This document shows, one piece after another, positions 1 to 10,857 of a DNA stretch of 64,000 nucleotides (its first letter is position 1; each line of letters starts with the position of its first letter). Below the pieces are notes generated by a model that made no database searches, was not told the origin of the DNA, and saw nothing but the letters and a program-made list of their open reading frames with translations. The position numbers and the translations under genes were made by a program. Location of the stretch: the NCBI RefSeq assembly GCF_001590795.1, contig NZ_JXDL01000001.1, positions 105,911 to 169,910 on the forward strand, read 5' to 3'. Source of the stretch: Bradyrhizobium sp. AT1 (GTDB lineage Bacteria > Pseudomonadota > Alphaproteobacteria > Rhizobiales > Xanthobacteraceae).

Positions 1-395
1 CGACGTTTGAAATGGGCAAATGGCTCAGCACGACGCCACGCCGCTGGGCCGGGCAGGACGCGGCCGACTATCTCGCCGACATCAGGGAGACCGATCCGAT
101 CTTTGCAAGCGAGGGGCTCGGCCATCCCGGCCTGATCCAGCGTGTGATGAACCGCGTGCTGGTCGACAACACCATCCTGGGCCCGTGGATCCATGTCGGC
201 AGCCGCATGCAGCTGCTGTCAGCAGCACGCGCTGGCGACGAGATCACCGCGCGGGCCAAGGTTACCGCGAACTACGAGAAGAAGGGCCACCGCTTCGTCG
301 AGCTCGACGCGCTCGTCGTCGCCAACGGCACCACCGCGCTGGCGCATTGCCAGCACACCGCGATCTACCAGCCGCGCGAGCAGGCGGCGGCGTAG
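1..395 (+). CDS. Hot-dog fold (MaoC-like) protein, 3' part only
   Basis: The reading frame is open to the left edge, so this is the C-terminal part of a longer protein whose start lies outside the window; the first internal ATG is at 12. The visible part (about 127 residues) carries the pattern of a MaoC/hot-dog domain: VHVGSR-like strand followed by a GDEI turn and alternating hydrophobic strands. Such proteins usually bind acyl-CoA and act as dehydratases or thioesterases, but the usual hydratase motif is not in the visible part. Nothing else of its operon can be seen. The family call is moderate and the substrate is unknown. Confidence 0.6.
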   Translation, partial: TFEMGKWLSTTPRRWAGQDAADYLADIRETDPIFASEGLGHPGLIQRVMNRVLVDNTILGPWIHVGSRMQLLSAARAGDEITARAKVTANYEKKGHRFVELDALVVANGTTALAHCQHTAIYQPREQAAA

Positions 396-426
396 GGCAG
401 GGACGAGCCCGTCACCTCAAAGACTG

Positions 427-531
427 TGTCATTCCCCGCGAAGGCGGGGAATCCAGTACGCCGCCGCTTCTCGGGTCAATCACTAACGCCTCTGGAATAC
501 TGGAGCGCCCGGTCAATCCGGGCGATGACAG
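427..531. repeat. Palindromic intergenic repeat (REP-like)
   Basis: Starts GTCATTCCCCGCG, folds into a short GC-rich hairpin with GGCGGGGAATCCAG, and closes with CCGGGCGATGACA. It fills the gap between two convergent genes. The GTCATTCC...GATGAC border is shared with the other repeats left of guaA, and such elements are abundant in Bradyrhizobium genomes. Confidence 0.6.
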
Positions 532-590
532 TTGTGGGTGGACGCGATGCAGGTGCGGCCCAGCGGGTGTCTCGCCAGGCCGTCGTCCCT

Positions 591-1448
591 CTAGCCCAGC
601 CGTCGCAGCTCCGCCAACGCGGCGACGTGCTCGTTGAACCATGGCGGGCATGCTGCGGCAGCCGCCTCGAGCGCCTTCCTCGCCGCGGCCTGCTCCCCCT
701 GGAGCAGATGCCACTGTCCGAGATAGAATTGCGCTTCGCCCGCCTCGTCCGGTGTGGTGGTGACCGCGAGCATCGTGTCGGCCGCGAGCCGATCCAGGTA
801 GAAGCCAACCGCGGCGGAGGGCCAGTGCCAGGTTTTGATCTTCGCCGCATCCGTCTCCAGCGCCGCGGCCCAACTCTGACCCGCCCTGGCGCGCGCAAGA
901 TGCAGAAACAGGAGGGCGTAAGTGTCGTTCGCGCTCTCGAAGGCGCGCTGCAGGTCGGCGATCGCGGCCTTGAAGTCTCCACGGCAGAAGAGGGCTATGC
1001 CGCGTTGTTTGAGGCAATCGAGGTTCTTTGGCGCCAGATCGATCGCGGCCGTCAGGCTGCGGACGGCGTCATCGAAATCGTGCTTGCAGAAATAGGCGGT
1101 CCCAAGCTCGGTATGGGCATCTGCAAGATGCGGGGACAGTGCGATGGCCGCGAGCTGATCCGAAATGGCGCGATCGAAATCTCCGAGGAACTTCCAGGAA
1201 ATGCCGCGACTACTGTAGGCGGCCGCCATGCGGGGAGCGACGGCGATGGCCCTGTCGAAGTCGGCGAGTGAGCCGCGGTAGTCACCCAGTCCCTGCTGCG
1301 CCACGCCCCGGTCGTGATGGGCGAAGGGATTGCCGGGCTCGAGCTCCAGCACCTTGCTCAGCCGTTCGGCGGCGCGATCGAACTGATCGCGCCGCATCGC
1401 TGCGTCCGCGCGGAGATAATGGAAGAGGACCTTCAGTCGCCGCAGCAT
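591..1448 (-). CDS. Tetratricopeptide repeat protein
   Basis: 285 residues built of repeated 34-residue TPR units, seen as recurring patterns such as AERLSKVLELEPGNPFAHHDRG, then ADFDRAIAVAPRMAAAYSSRG and IALSPHLADAHTELG. At least five units lie between residues about 20 and 180, with a degenerate helical C-terminal part. TPR proteins form superhelical scaffolds for protein partners; no enzymatic domain is visible, and no signal peptide is obvious. It is encoded next to and on the same strand as the molybdenum hydroxylase gene, 45 bp downstream of that gene's stop, so the two may be co-transcribed. Specific partner unknown. Confidence 0.8.
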   Translation of the reverse strand: MLRRLKVLFHYLRADAAMRRDQFDRAAERLSKVLELEPGNPFAHHDRGVAQQGLGDYRGSLADFDRAIAVAPRMAAAYSSRGISWKFLGDFDRAISDQLAAIALSPHLADAHTELGTAYFCKHDFDDAVRSLTAAIDLAPKNLDCLKQRGIALFCRGDFKAAIADLQRAFESANDTYALLFLHLARARAGQSWAAALETDAAKIKTWHWPSAAVGFYLDRLAADTMLAVTTTPDEAGEAQFYLGQWHLLQGEQAAARKALEAAAAACPPWFNEHVAALAELRRLG

Positions 1449-1493
1449 GCCGCCACTGCCAATGGTATCGTGCCGGACGGGAAGATCTGCTCC

Positions 1494-3866
1494 TTACGCC
1501 GCCTTGGCCTTCGCGTCCTGGATCGCCCGCCACACGCGCTCCGGGGTCAGCGGCATGTCGATGTGCTTGATGCCGTAATCCGAGAGCGCATCGAGCACGG
1601 CGTTCACCACCGTCGACAGGCTGCCGGCGCAGCCGGCTTCGCCGCAGCCCTTGCTGCCGAGCGGATTGGTCGTGGCGGGCACGGGGTGATCGCCGACCGT
1701 CATGTTGGGCACGTCCTCGGCGCGCGGCAGGGCGTAGTCCATCAGCGAGCCCGTGATCGGCTGGCCGCTCTCGTCGTAGCGGATGTGCTCCATCAGCGCC
1801 TGGCCGATGCCCTGCACGACGCCGCCATGGAGCTGGCCGGCGACCAGCAGCGGGTTGATCACCGTGCCGAAATCGTTGACCGCGCTGTAGCGCACGATCT
1901 GCACCACGCCGGTCTCCGGATCGATCTCGACTTCGGCGACGTGGCAGCCGTTCGGGAAGGCCGAGGCGACCGGCTCGCTGGTATGATCGACGTCGAGACT
2001 GTCGGGCACGCCCTCCGGCGTCTTGCCGTCATGCAAGCGCTTGGCGAGCTCCATGATGTCGATGCTGCGATCGGTGCCGGCGATGGTGAAGTTGCCGCCT
2101 TCGAATTCGATGTCGGCTTCGGACGCCTCGAGCATGTGTGCCGCGGCGCGCTTGCCCTTCTCGATGACGAGCTTGGCGGCGCCCACGATGGCCTGGCCGG
2201 TTGCGGTGATCGAGCGCGAGCCGCCGGTGCCGTTACCGCTGTGGACGATGTCGCTGTCGCCTTGCACCAGCTTGATGCTGTCGAAGGGAACGCCGAGCTG
2301 CGCGCTCAGCACCTGCGCGAACGGGGTGGCATGGCCCTGGCCGTAATCGAGCGTGCCAGTGATCAGCTGCACGGTGCCATCAGGCTCGAACACGATCTTG
2401 CCGAGTTCGGGGCTCGGCGGCGCGGTGACCTCGAGATAGGACCCGACCGCGATGCCACGCAGCTTGCCGGCCTTCTTGCTCTCCTTCTTGCGCTTGGCGA
2501 AGTTCTCGTGGTCGGAGATTTCCAGCGCCTTGTTGAACACGGCCTGGAAGTCGCCGCTGTCATAGGTGACGCCGGAGGAGGCCGCGAACGGGATCTGGTT
2601 CGGCTTGATGAAGTTGCGCTTGCGCAGGGTCAGCCGGTTGATGCCCATCTCGTCGGCGGCGCGGTCGATCAGCCGCTCCATGTAATAGTTCGCCTCGGGC
2701 CGGCCGGCGCCGCGATAGGCGCCCATCAGCGTGGTGTTGGTCAGCACCACCTTGATGTCGACGCCCATCAGCGGCGTGCGGTAGACGCTGGAGAAATTCT
2801 TGCCGGTGTTGAGCGACAGCGGTCCCGGCGCAACGCCGGTGATATAGGCGCCCAGATTGCCGTAGCCTTCGAGCTTGGCCGCGAGGAAATGCCCCTCGGC
2901 GTCGAGTGCGAGCTCGGCGTGGATCTTCTGCGCGCGGCCATGGCTGTCGGAGAGGAAGGCGGTCGAGCGCTCGTCGAGCCACTTCACCGGCCGTCCCAGC
3001 GTCTTCGCCGCGTACAGGATGCACATGTATTCGGGGTAGTTGATGTTCTTCATGCCGAAGGAGCCGCCGACATTGGCGGTGAGGATGCGCACCTTCTCGT
3101 TCGGTACTTTCAGGTTCTTGGCGAGGTTGGCGCGGTTGCCGGCGACGCCCTGCGTCGGCACCTGCAGCGTGTAGCGCTCGGTCTTCTTGTCGTAGGAGGC
3201 AAGGCCGACGCGCGGCTCCATCGAGACCACCGCGACGCGGGTGTTCTCGATGTCGAGCTTGGTGACATGGGCGGCGCTGGCGAAGGCGGCGTTGACCTTG
3301 TCCATGTCGCCATAATGGTAGTCGAGCGCGACATTGTTCGGGATGTGGTCGTAAAGCTGCGGCGCGCCGGGCTTGGCGGCTTCCTCCGGGTCGGTCACGG
3401 CCGGCAGCGGCTCGATGTCGAGCTCGACCGCTTCAGCGGCATCGCGGGCCTGCGCCAGCGTCTCGGCCACCACGAAGGCGACGGGATCGCCGACGAAGCG
3501 GACCTTGTCGGTCGCGAGCGGCTGACGGTTGGTCTGCAGCAGAGGCGAGCCGTCGCGGCTCTTCAGCGGCAGGCCGCAGGTGAACGGGCCGTAGCCGGCG
3601 GCATCGAGATCCTTGCCGGTCCACACCCCCAGCACGCCCGGCAATGCCTTGGCGGCATCAATGCCGATGCTGCGGATGATGCCGTGGGCATGGGTGGAAC
3701 GGACGACCACGGCATAGGCCTGGCCGGGCAGGTTGAAATCGTCGGTATAGCGGCCCTTGCCGCGCACCAGCGTGTCGTCCTCCTTGCGGCGGACAGGCTG
3801 CCCGACGCCATATTTTTGCAGTGCAATAGCGTTTTCGAGCGTGGACGATTTGGTGTGTTCTTGCAT
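1494..3866 (-). CDS. Xanthine dehydrogenase-family molybdopterin-binding large subunit (form II CoxL type)
   Basis: About 790 residues from the chosen ATG, a normal length for the large subunit of CO dehydrogenase/aldehyde oxidase-type hydroxylases. The N-terminal ab-hammerhead domain (GQPVRRKEDDTLVRGKGRYTD) is followed by the molybdopterin domains. The active-site loop reads AYRGAGR, the form II signature, not the AYRCSFR of true aerobic CO dehydrogenase, so a CO substrate is unlikely. The C-terminal GSKGCGEAG holds the expected catalytic Glu. Longer in-frame starts (to 4190) would reach into the upstream divergent gene and were not used. The usual iron-sulfur (CoxS) and FAD (CoxM) partner genes are not adjacent. 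Substrate unknown. Confidence 0.85.
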   Translation of the reverse strand: MQEHTKSSTLENAIALQKYGVGQPVRRKEDDTLVRGKGRYTDDFNLPGQAYAVVVRSTHAHGIIRSIGIDAAKALPGVLGVWTGKDLDAAGYGPFTCGLPLKSRDGSPLLQTNRQPLATDKVRFVGDPVAFVVAETLAQARDAAEAVELDIEPLPAVTDPEEAAKPGAPQLYDHIPNNVALDYHYGDMDKVNAAFASAAHVTKLDIENTRVAVVSMEPRVGLASYDKKTERYTLQVPTQGVAGNRANLAKNLKVPNEKVRILTANVGGSFGMKNINYPEYMCILYAAKTLGRPVKWLDERSTAFLSDSHGRAQKIHAELALDAEGHFLAAKLEGYGNLGAYITGVAPGPLSLNTGKNFSSVYRTPLMGVDIKVVLTNTTLMGAYRGAGRPEANYYMERLIDRAADEMGINRLTLRKRNFIKPNQIPFAASSGVTYDSGDFQAVFNKALEISDHENFAKRKKESKKAGKLRGIAVGSYLEVTAPPSPELGKIVFEPDGTVQLITGTLDYGQGHATPFAQVLSAQLGVPFDSIKLVQGDSDIVHSGNGTGGSRSITATGQAIVGAAKLVIEKGKRAAAHMLEASEADIEFEGGNFTIAGTDRSIDIMELAKRLHDGKTPEGVPDSLDVDHTSEPVASAFPNGCHVAEVEIDPETGVVQIVRYSAVNDFGTVINPLLVAGQLHGGVVQGIGQALMEHIRYDESGQPITGSLMDYALPRAEDVPNMTVGDHPVPATTNPLGSKGCGEAGCAGSLSTVVNAVLDALSDYGIKHIDMPLTPERVWRAIQDAKAKAA

Positions 3867-4075
3867 GGAATTGACCTGAAAAGCCGGCATTTGCGCATTT
3901 TCGCGGCAGCGGGGCACCGGACTCCATTGAAATAACCCACGACCCCGTTCACGACAACGCACGAATGGGCATGGTCCCATGTGATGCGTTGTTGCGCATA
4001 CCCGCCGCGCTGCTAATGTTTCAGGCGAAAAAGCAATTCCAGACCGGCCCGACCGGCCGCGGAAAGACAGTTTGT

Positions 4076-5161
4076 ATGAATGACCACACGCGGCTCCGCG
4101 ACGGCCATGTAAGCCAACATGGGCCGCACGGTGAGCTGAATGGGTCGATGGCGGCGGTGGCGTTGGCCACCGAACCGGCCGTCGGCGCACAGGCGTCGGG
4201 AACCGGCGTCTATGCGGCGCTGGACCTTGGCACCAACAATTGCCGGCTGCTGATCGCCTGTCCGACCCAGGACGGGTTTCGCGTCGTCGATTCCTTCTCG
4301 CGCATCATCCGGCTCGGGGAGGGTGTCTCCGCAACCGGCTCGATCAGCGAAGCCGCGATCGAGCGCGCCATCGCCGCGCTCAGCATCTGCCGCGACAAGA
4401 TCAACTTGCGGAAAGCGCGCCGGCTGCGGCTGATCGCAACCGAAGCCTGCCGCGCGGCCTCCAATGCGGAAGGCTTCCGCAGCCGCGTCGCGGCCGAGAC
4501 CGGCATCGAGCTGGAGGTGATCGACCGCGAGACCGAGGCCGCCCTCGCGGTGCTCGGCTGCTCGCCCCTGGTCGACCCGAGGGGGCGGGGCGCGATCCTG
4601 TTCGACATCGGCGGCGGCTCGACCGAGCTGGTGCGGATCGAGCGCGACCCGGAAAATCCGGAGCCGCGCATCAAGGCCTGGATGTCGATCCCTTATGGCG
4701 TCGTCACGCTCGCCGAGCAGTTCGGCGGACGCGACGTGACGCCCGAGATCTACGCTGCGATGGAGCAGGAGGTCGCGAACCACGTCACCCCGTTCGCACA
4801 AGAGCACGGCGGCGATCTCGCCGACATGCACCTGCTCGGCACGTCGGGCACCGTGACGACGCTCGCCGGCATCCACCTCAACCTCGCGCGCTACGACCGC
4901 CGCCGCATCGACAGCATCTGGATGAACGATTCCGACATCACCGCGACCATCAACAAGCTGCTCGGCATGAGCTACGAGGAGCGGGCGGCCAACAATTGCA
5001 TCAGCGTCGAGCGCGCCGATCTCGTGCTCGCCGGCTGCGCCATCCTCGATGCGATCCGCCGCGCCTTTCCGCTGCCGCGCCTGCGCGTCGCCGACCGGGG
5101 CCTGCGCGAGGGCATGCTGGTCGAGATGATGCGTGAGGACGGCGCGCTCAGGAGCTGGTGA
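4076..5161 (+). CDS. ppx: Exopolyphosphatase / guanosine pentaphosphate phosphatase family protein
   Basis: 361 residues from the ATG at 4076, which has GGAAAG about 8 bp upstream; the frame stays open to 3965 but that extension lacks family features. ASKHA-type phosphate-binding loops are visible: DLGTNNCRLLIA near the start and DIGGGSTELVRIE in the middle, plus GTSGTVTTLAG. Family members release phosphate from polyphosphate or from pppGpp; the alphaproteobacterial short form lacks the C-terminal HD domain, as here. It is followed one base later by rlmE, so the two genes are almost certainly translated from one message. Confidence 0.9.
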   Translation: MNDHTRLRDGHVSQHGPHGELNGSMAAVALATEPAVGAQASGTGVYAALDLGTNNCRLLIACPTQDGFRVVDSFSRIIRLGEGVSATGSISEAAIERAIAALSICRDKINLRKARRLRLIATEACRAASNAEGFRSRVAAETGIELEVIDRETEAALAVLGCSPLVDPRGRGAILFDIGGGSTELVRIERDPENPEPRIKAWMSIPYGVVTLAEQFGGRDVTPEIYAAMEQEVANHVTPFAQEHGGDLADMHLLGTSGTVTTLAGIHLNLARYDRRRIDSIWMNDSDITATINKLLGMSYEERAANNCISVERADLVLAGCAILDAIRRAFPLPRLRVADRGLREGMLVEMMREDGALRSW

Positions 5162-5162
5162 G

Positions 5163-5861
5163 ATGGCCAAAGACACCACCGGCCGCTTGCACGTCCAGGT
5201 CAAGACCAAGGTCAAGACCGGCGGCAAGCGCAAATTGTCGTCGAAGCTCTGGCTGGAGCGGCAGCTCAACGATCCCTATGTGGTCAAGGCCAAGGCGGCG
5301 GGCTATCGCTCGCGCGCGGCATTCAAGCTGCTCGAGATCGACGACAAGTTTCGCTTTCTCAAGCCCGGCATGGCCGTGGTCGACCTCGGCGCGGCACCCG
5401 GCGGCTGGAGCCAGATCGCTGCCAAGCGCGTCGGATCGACGGAGGGCAAGGGCAAGGTCGTCGCGATCGATCTCCTGGAGATGCCCGAGATTCCCGGCGT
5501 CGAATTCGCGCAGCTCGATTTCATGGACAACGACGCGCCCGAAAAACTCACCGCGATGCTGGGCGGCGGCGCCGACGTCGTGATGTCCGACATGGCCGCC
5601 AACACCACCGGCCATCGCAAGACCGACCAGCTGCGCATCGTCGGCCTGGTCGAGACCGCGGCCGCCTTTGCCTGCGACGTGCTCAAGCCGGGCGGCGCCT
5701 TTCTGGCAAAAACCTTCCAGAGCGGCGCCGACGCCGATCTGCTCGCCCAGCTCAAGCGCGACTTCGCGACGGTGCGGCATGTGAAGCCCGCGGCGAGCCG
5801 GCAGGATTCTTCGGAGCGTTACGTGCTGGCGACAGGGTTTCGCGGCGAGGGAACAGGGTAG
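5163..5861 (+). CDS. rlmE: 23S rRNA (uridine-2'-O-)-methyltransferase RlmE (FtsJ)
   Basis: 232 residues from the ATG at 5163, one base after the ppx stop and with AGGAG overlapping the ppx end as ribosome binding site. Methylates U2552 of 23S rRNA with S-adenosylmethionine. The SAM-binding motif DLGAAPGGWSQIAAKRV, the conserved QLDFMDND stretch, the VMSDMAANTTGHRKTD segment and KTFQSG with the catalytic lysine are all in order. A basic N-terminal extension (KTKVKTGGKRKLS) is typical of alphaproteobacterial RlmE. Co-transcribed with ppx. Confidence 0.93.
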   Translation: MAKDTTGRLHVQVKTKVKTGGKRKLSSKLWLERQLNDPYVVKAKAAGYRSRAAFKLLEIDDKFRFLKPGMAVVDLGAAPGGWSQIAAKRVGSTEGKGKVVAIDLLEMPEIPGVEFAQLDFMDNDAPEKLTAMLGGGADVVMSDMAANTTGHRKTDQLRIVGLVETAAAFACDVLKPGGAFLAKTFQSGADADLLAQLKRDFATVRHVKPAASRQDSSERYVLATGFRGEGTG

Positions 5862-5866
5862 CCGCC

Positions 5867-5906
5867 GTCATTCCGGTTTCGATGCTTCGCATCGCTCCGG
5901 AATGAC
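5867..5906. terminator. Palindrome between convergent genes, terminator or REP unit
   Basis: GTCATTCCGG pairs with CCGGAATGAC, and the inner CGATGC with GCATCG around a TTC loop. It sits six bases after rlmE and just before the end of the convergent MFS gene, so it can stop transcription from either side. It also shares the GTCATTCCGG border of the REP-like repeats. No T-run follows, so factor-independent termination is not certain. Confidence 0.5.
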
Positions 5907-5917
5907 CGAGGAGGTCG

Positions 5918-7408
5918 TCACCCCAGCCGCTGATCCCGCACGTCCTGCGTATCCTCGCTCGCCGCCTTGACCGCCGCCTTTTCTGCACCCTTGCCCGCGC
6001 CCTTGCGGCTTGCGATCTCCACCGCCTTGCGGCCGGAGATCTCGTGGCCGGCATCAGCGGGCATCTGCCAGAAGAACCAGCTCGAGGCCGCCGAGGTCAG
6101 CGCGATCACGACGAAAGCCGGCGCGAACACGGTGGCGTCGATCTCGCTGACATGGTGCAACCACATCGTGGTCTCCACGCAGGCTGCGCCGACGGCAACG
6201 CCGGCCGAGACCGCCAACTGCTGGTTGACGCTGACGAGCGTCGTGGCCCGGCTCATCTGCGCGGTCTCGACGTCGGCATAGGCGACCGTGTTGATCGCGG
6301 TGAACTCCAGCGAACGGAAGAAGCCGCCGACCACCAGGATGACCATGATGATGAGCAGCGGCGTCGTCACCGTGAACAGCGCGCACACCGCGAGGAAGAA
6401 GGCGCTGACGATCGCATTCACCGTCATCAGGTTGCGGAAGCCGAAGGTGCGGATCAGGCGGGCCGCCAGCGTCTTCATGCCCATCGCGCCGAGCGAGGAG
6501 GCGAAGGTGACGAGGCCGGAATGGAACGGCGACAGCCCGAAGCCGATCTGCATCAGGAGCGGCAGCAGGAACGGCAGCGCGCCGATGCCGAGCCGGAACA
6601 TGAAGCCGCCGAGCACCGCCGCGCGCAGCGTCGGCAGCTTCAGGAGCGAAAAGTCCAGCACCGGCGAACCCGTGCGCCTGGCGTGCAGGACATACAGCGT
6701 CATCGAGATCGCGCCGCCCACGACCAGCGCGGCGACCGTGCTCCACGGCAGAAGGTTCAGTCCGGCAACGGAGAGTCCGAACGCGATGCCGGCAAGCCCG
6801 ATACCCGCGAGCACCATGCCGTAGAGATCGAACGGCTCCCGGGTCTCGCTCTTGATGGGATCGATGAACTTCAGCGCCATGAAGATGCCGAGCAGTCCGA
6901 TCGGGATGTTGATGAGGAAGATCCAGTGCCAGGACGCGTAGGTGGTGATGAAGCCGCCGAGCGGCGGGCCGATCACCGGACCTATGAGGGCAGGGACCGT
7001 CACCCACGCCATGGCGTTGACCAGCGCGCTCTTGTCGACCGATCGCAGCAGTACGAGGCGCCCGACCGGCGTCATCATCGCCCCGCCCATGCCCTGCAGG
7101 ATGCGCGCGAATACGAAATCGGTGACCGAGGACGACAGCGCGCAGCCGACCGAGCCCACCATGAACACGCCGACCGCGATCGCGAACACCATCCGTGCGC
7201 CGAACCGGTCGGCGGTCCAGCCGCTCGCCGGGATGAACACCGCGAGCGACAGCAGATAGGAGGTGATCGCGAGCTTCAACGTCAGCGGGCTGGTGCCGAT
7301 GTCGGCCGCAATCGCCGGCAGCGAGGTGGCGATCACCGTCGAGTCCATGTTTTCCATGAAGAGCGCGGTGGCCACGATCAGCGGAATGATGCGTTGCTTG
7401 TCGACCAT
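5918..7408 (-). CDS. MFS transporter, DHA2 (EmrB/QacA) drug-efflux family
   Basis: 496 residues from the ATG at 7408 (MVDKQRIIPLIVAT); a GTG at 7459 would add 17 residues and cannot be excluded. Many hydrophobic helices are visible, consistent with the 14-helix DHA2 architecture. MFS motif A-like GWTADRFGARMVF follows helix 2, and the family motif C-like GPVIGPPLGGFI marks a proton antiporter. The early segment FMENMDSTVIATSLPAIA is characteristic of the group. The C-terminal tail is rich in Lys and Ala. Predicted inner-membrane exporter; substrate unknown. No adaptor (EmrA) or regulator gene is adjacent. Confidence 0.88.
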   Translation of the reverse strand: MVDKQRIIPLIVATALFMENMDSTVIATSLPAIAADIGTSPLTLKLAITSYLLSLAVFIPASGWTADRFGARMVFAIAVGVFMVGSVGCALSSSVTDFVFARILQGMGGAMMTPVGRLVLLRSVDKSALVNAMAWVTVPALIGPVIGPPLGGFITTYASWHWIFLINIPIGLLGIFMALKFIDPIKSETREPFDLYGMVLAGIGLAGIAFGLSVAGLNLLPWSTVAALVVGGAISMTLYVLHARRTGSPVLDFSLLKLPTLRAAVLGGFMFRLGIGALPFLLPLLMQIGFGLSPFHSGLVTFASSLGAMGMKTLAARLIRTFGFRNLMTVNAIVSAFFLAVCALFTVTTPLLIIMVILVVGGFFRSLEFTAINTVAYADVETAQMSRATTLVSVNQQLAVSAGVAVGAACVETTMWLHHVSEIDATVFAPAFVVIALTSAASSWFFWQMPADAGHEISGRKAVEIASRKGAGKGAEKAAVKAASEDTQDVRDQRLG

Positions 7409-7568
7409 GACGGATTGGTAAGGGAAATCGGAAGGAGGAGGTGCCTTGCGGCTTATCACTGCTGCCCGCCTGCGACCATTGCGGATCGACGCATGGCACC
7501 TAAATCCTGCGTGACGACGGGATGACCCTCCGTGTCCGTCATTCCGAGGCCGCCGCAGGCCGCTCTCT

Positions 7569-9408
<1,840 letters not shown>

Positions 9409-9422
9409 TTACTTCGCTCTCG

Positions 9423-9556
9423 TGCCCCGGACGCAGCGCAGCACCTCGTCGGTGATGCGCTGCAGAGCCGGGGCCTATCGCTATACTTTGTCGCGTTTCG
9501 CGATGTGGGTCCCGGCTCTGCGCAGCAGCGCAAGAGCGCTGCAGCGCGTCCGGGAC
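9423..9556. repeat. Paired GC-rich palindromes downstream of guaB
   Basis: Two hairpins face each other. GCCCCGGACGCAGCGCAGCA pairs with TGCGCTGCAGAGCCGGGGC (9424-9474), and GTCCCGGCTCTGCGCAGCAG pairs with CTGCAGCGCGTCCGGGAC (9509-9556). This is a second repeat family, distinct from the GTCATTCC type. It may also act as the guaB terminator. Confidence 0.55.
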
Positions 9557-9664
9557 ACGAGAGATGCGCGTGGCGAAACGCCATCAACCTCCTCCGCTTT
9601 TGTGTTGACGCGCCTCGCCGCCTCCGCTTCCGTCCACGCCGAAGTAAAATTCGGAGGAAGCACC

Positions 9665-10687
9665 ATGTCCCAAGCCAAACGCATCGTTCTCGCCGCGCGT
9701 CCCGTCGGCGAGCCCAAGCCGTCTGATTTCCGCTTGGAGGAATTCGCGGTGCCGGCGCCCGGCGCGGGCGAGGTTCTGCTGCGTACGATTTGGCTCTCGC
9801 TCGATCCCTATATGCGCGGGCGCATGAGCGATGGTCCGTCCTATGCCGCGCCGGTTCCGATCGGCGGCGTGATGGAAGGCGAGGCGGTCAGCGATGTCGT
9901 CGCGTCCAAAAATCCTGATTTCGCGGTCGGCGACATCGTTCGTGCCCGTACCGGCTGGCAGACCAATGCGATCTCGAACGGCAAGGGCCTGATCAAGGTC
10001 GATCCCAAGCTCGGGCCGATCTCGACCTCGATCGGCGTGCTCGGCATGCCCGGCATGACCGCGTATACGGGCCTGCTCGACATCGGCAAGCCGCAAGCGG
10101 GCGAGACCGTCGTCGTCGCCGGTGCTTCCGGTGCGGTCGGCTCGGCGGTCGGCCAGATCGCGAAGATCAAGGGCGCGCGTGCCGTTGGCATTGCCGGCGG
10201 CAAGGACAAGTGTGACTACGTGGTGAAGGAGCTCGGCTTCGATGCCTGCATCGATCACCGCGACCCCGATCTCGCCGCCAAGCTGAAGGACGCCTGCCCC
10301 AAGGGGATCGACGTCTATTTCGAGAATGTCGGCGGCGCCGTGTTCGAGGCGGTGTTCCCGCTGCTCAACCCGTTCGCGCGCGTTCCGGTCTGCGGCTTGA
10401 TCGCGCATTACAACGACACGGAATCCAGGCCGCCGAAATGGGCGGGCGCCATGATGCGCGCGACGCTGACCAAGCGGTTGACCTTCCGCGGCTTCATCGT
10501 CTCCGACTTCGCCGCGCGCCATGGCGACTTCCTGCGCGACATGTCCGCCTGGGTTCGCGACGGCAAGATCAAGTACAAGGAGTTCGTCACGGAGGGCCTG
10601 GAGAGCGCGCCCGGCGCCTTCATGGGCCTCCTGAAGGGCGCCAATTTCGGCAAGCAGCTGGTCCGGGTGGGGCCGGATAAGGCCTAG
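9665..10687 (+). CDS. NADP-dependent oxidoreductase, zinc-free MDR family (CurA/LTB4DH type)
   Basis: 340 residues from the ATG at 9665, preceded by GGAGGAAG; the frame is open further upstream through the repeat but without homology. Typical N-terminal ending LSLDPYMRGRMSD, a GroES-like half, and the nucleotide-binding motif GASGAVGSAVGQIAKIKG. FENVGG and YKEFVTEGLESAP are characteristic of this medium-chain reductase group, which reduces the double bond of alpha,beta-unsaturated ketones or aldehydes. No zinc-ligand cysteines are seen. It stands alone; the natural substrate is unknown. A second family member lies at 61319-62332. Confidence 0.88.
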   Translation: MSQAKRIVLAARPVGEPKPSDFRLEEFAVPAPGAGEVLLRTIWLSLDPYMRGRMSDGPSYAAPVPIGGVMEGEAVSDVVASKNPDFAVGDIVRARTGWQTNAISNGKGLIKVDPKLGPISTSIGVLGMPGMTAYTGLLDIGKPQAGETVVVAGASGAVGSAVGQIAKIKGARAVGIAGGKDKCDYVVKELGFDACIDHRDPDLAAKLKDACPKGIDVYFENVGGAVFEAVFPLLNPFARVPVCGLIAHYNDTESRPPKWAGAMMRATLTKRLTFRGFIVSDFAARHGDFLRDMSAWVRDGKIKYKEFVTEGLESAPGAFMGLLKGANFGKQLVRVGPDKA

Positions 10688-10762
10688 CGCGACAGGGACT
10701 GGGCCTCCCGTGGCTCCAGGGCTACACGCCGCGTGGGGATAGTTAAGAAAGAGTCACCAAAT

Positions 10763-10797
10763 GGTCACACCTGCCAGCAAAAGCCGCAGGTGTGACC
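10763..10797. terminator. Perfect 12-bp inverted repeat
   Basis: GGTCACACCTGC (10763-10774) and GCAGGTGTGACC (10786-10797) are exact complements around an 11-base loop. It lies 76 bp after the oxidoreductase and 60 bp before the next gene. It could end the oxidoreductase transcript, but no T-run follows, so it could also be a protein-binding palindrome upstream of the next gene. Confidence 0.5.
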
Positions 10798-10857
10798 GGC
10801 TGTTCATTGACGGGCCTGCGAAGGCATTGAATCATCGCGCATATTTTGGGTGTTGCG

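Noticed and set aside
1314..3935. Very long open frame (over 870 codons) on the plus strand opposite the CoxL-type gene
   Set aside because: It is the antisense shadow of a high-GC gene; its translation is low-complexity and rich in His, Arg and Ala with no domain, while the minus strand encodes a full molybdenum hydroxylase subunit.
6044..7525. Open frame of about 490 codons opposite the MFS transporter
   Set aside because: Translation is almost only Arg, Asp, Glu, His and Gln, typical of an antisense frame in GC-rich DNA; the minus strand is a clear membrane transporter.
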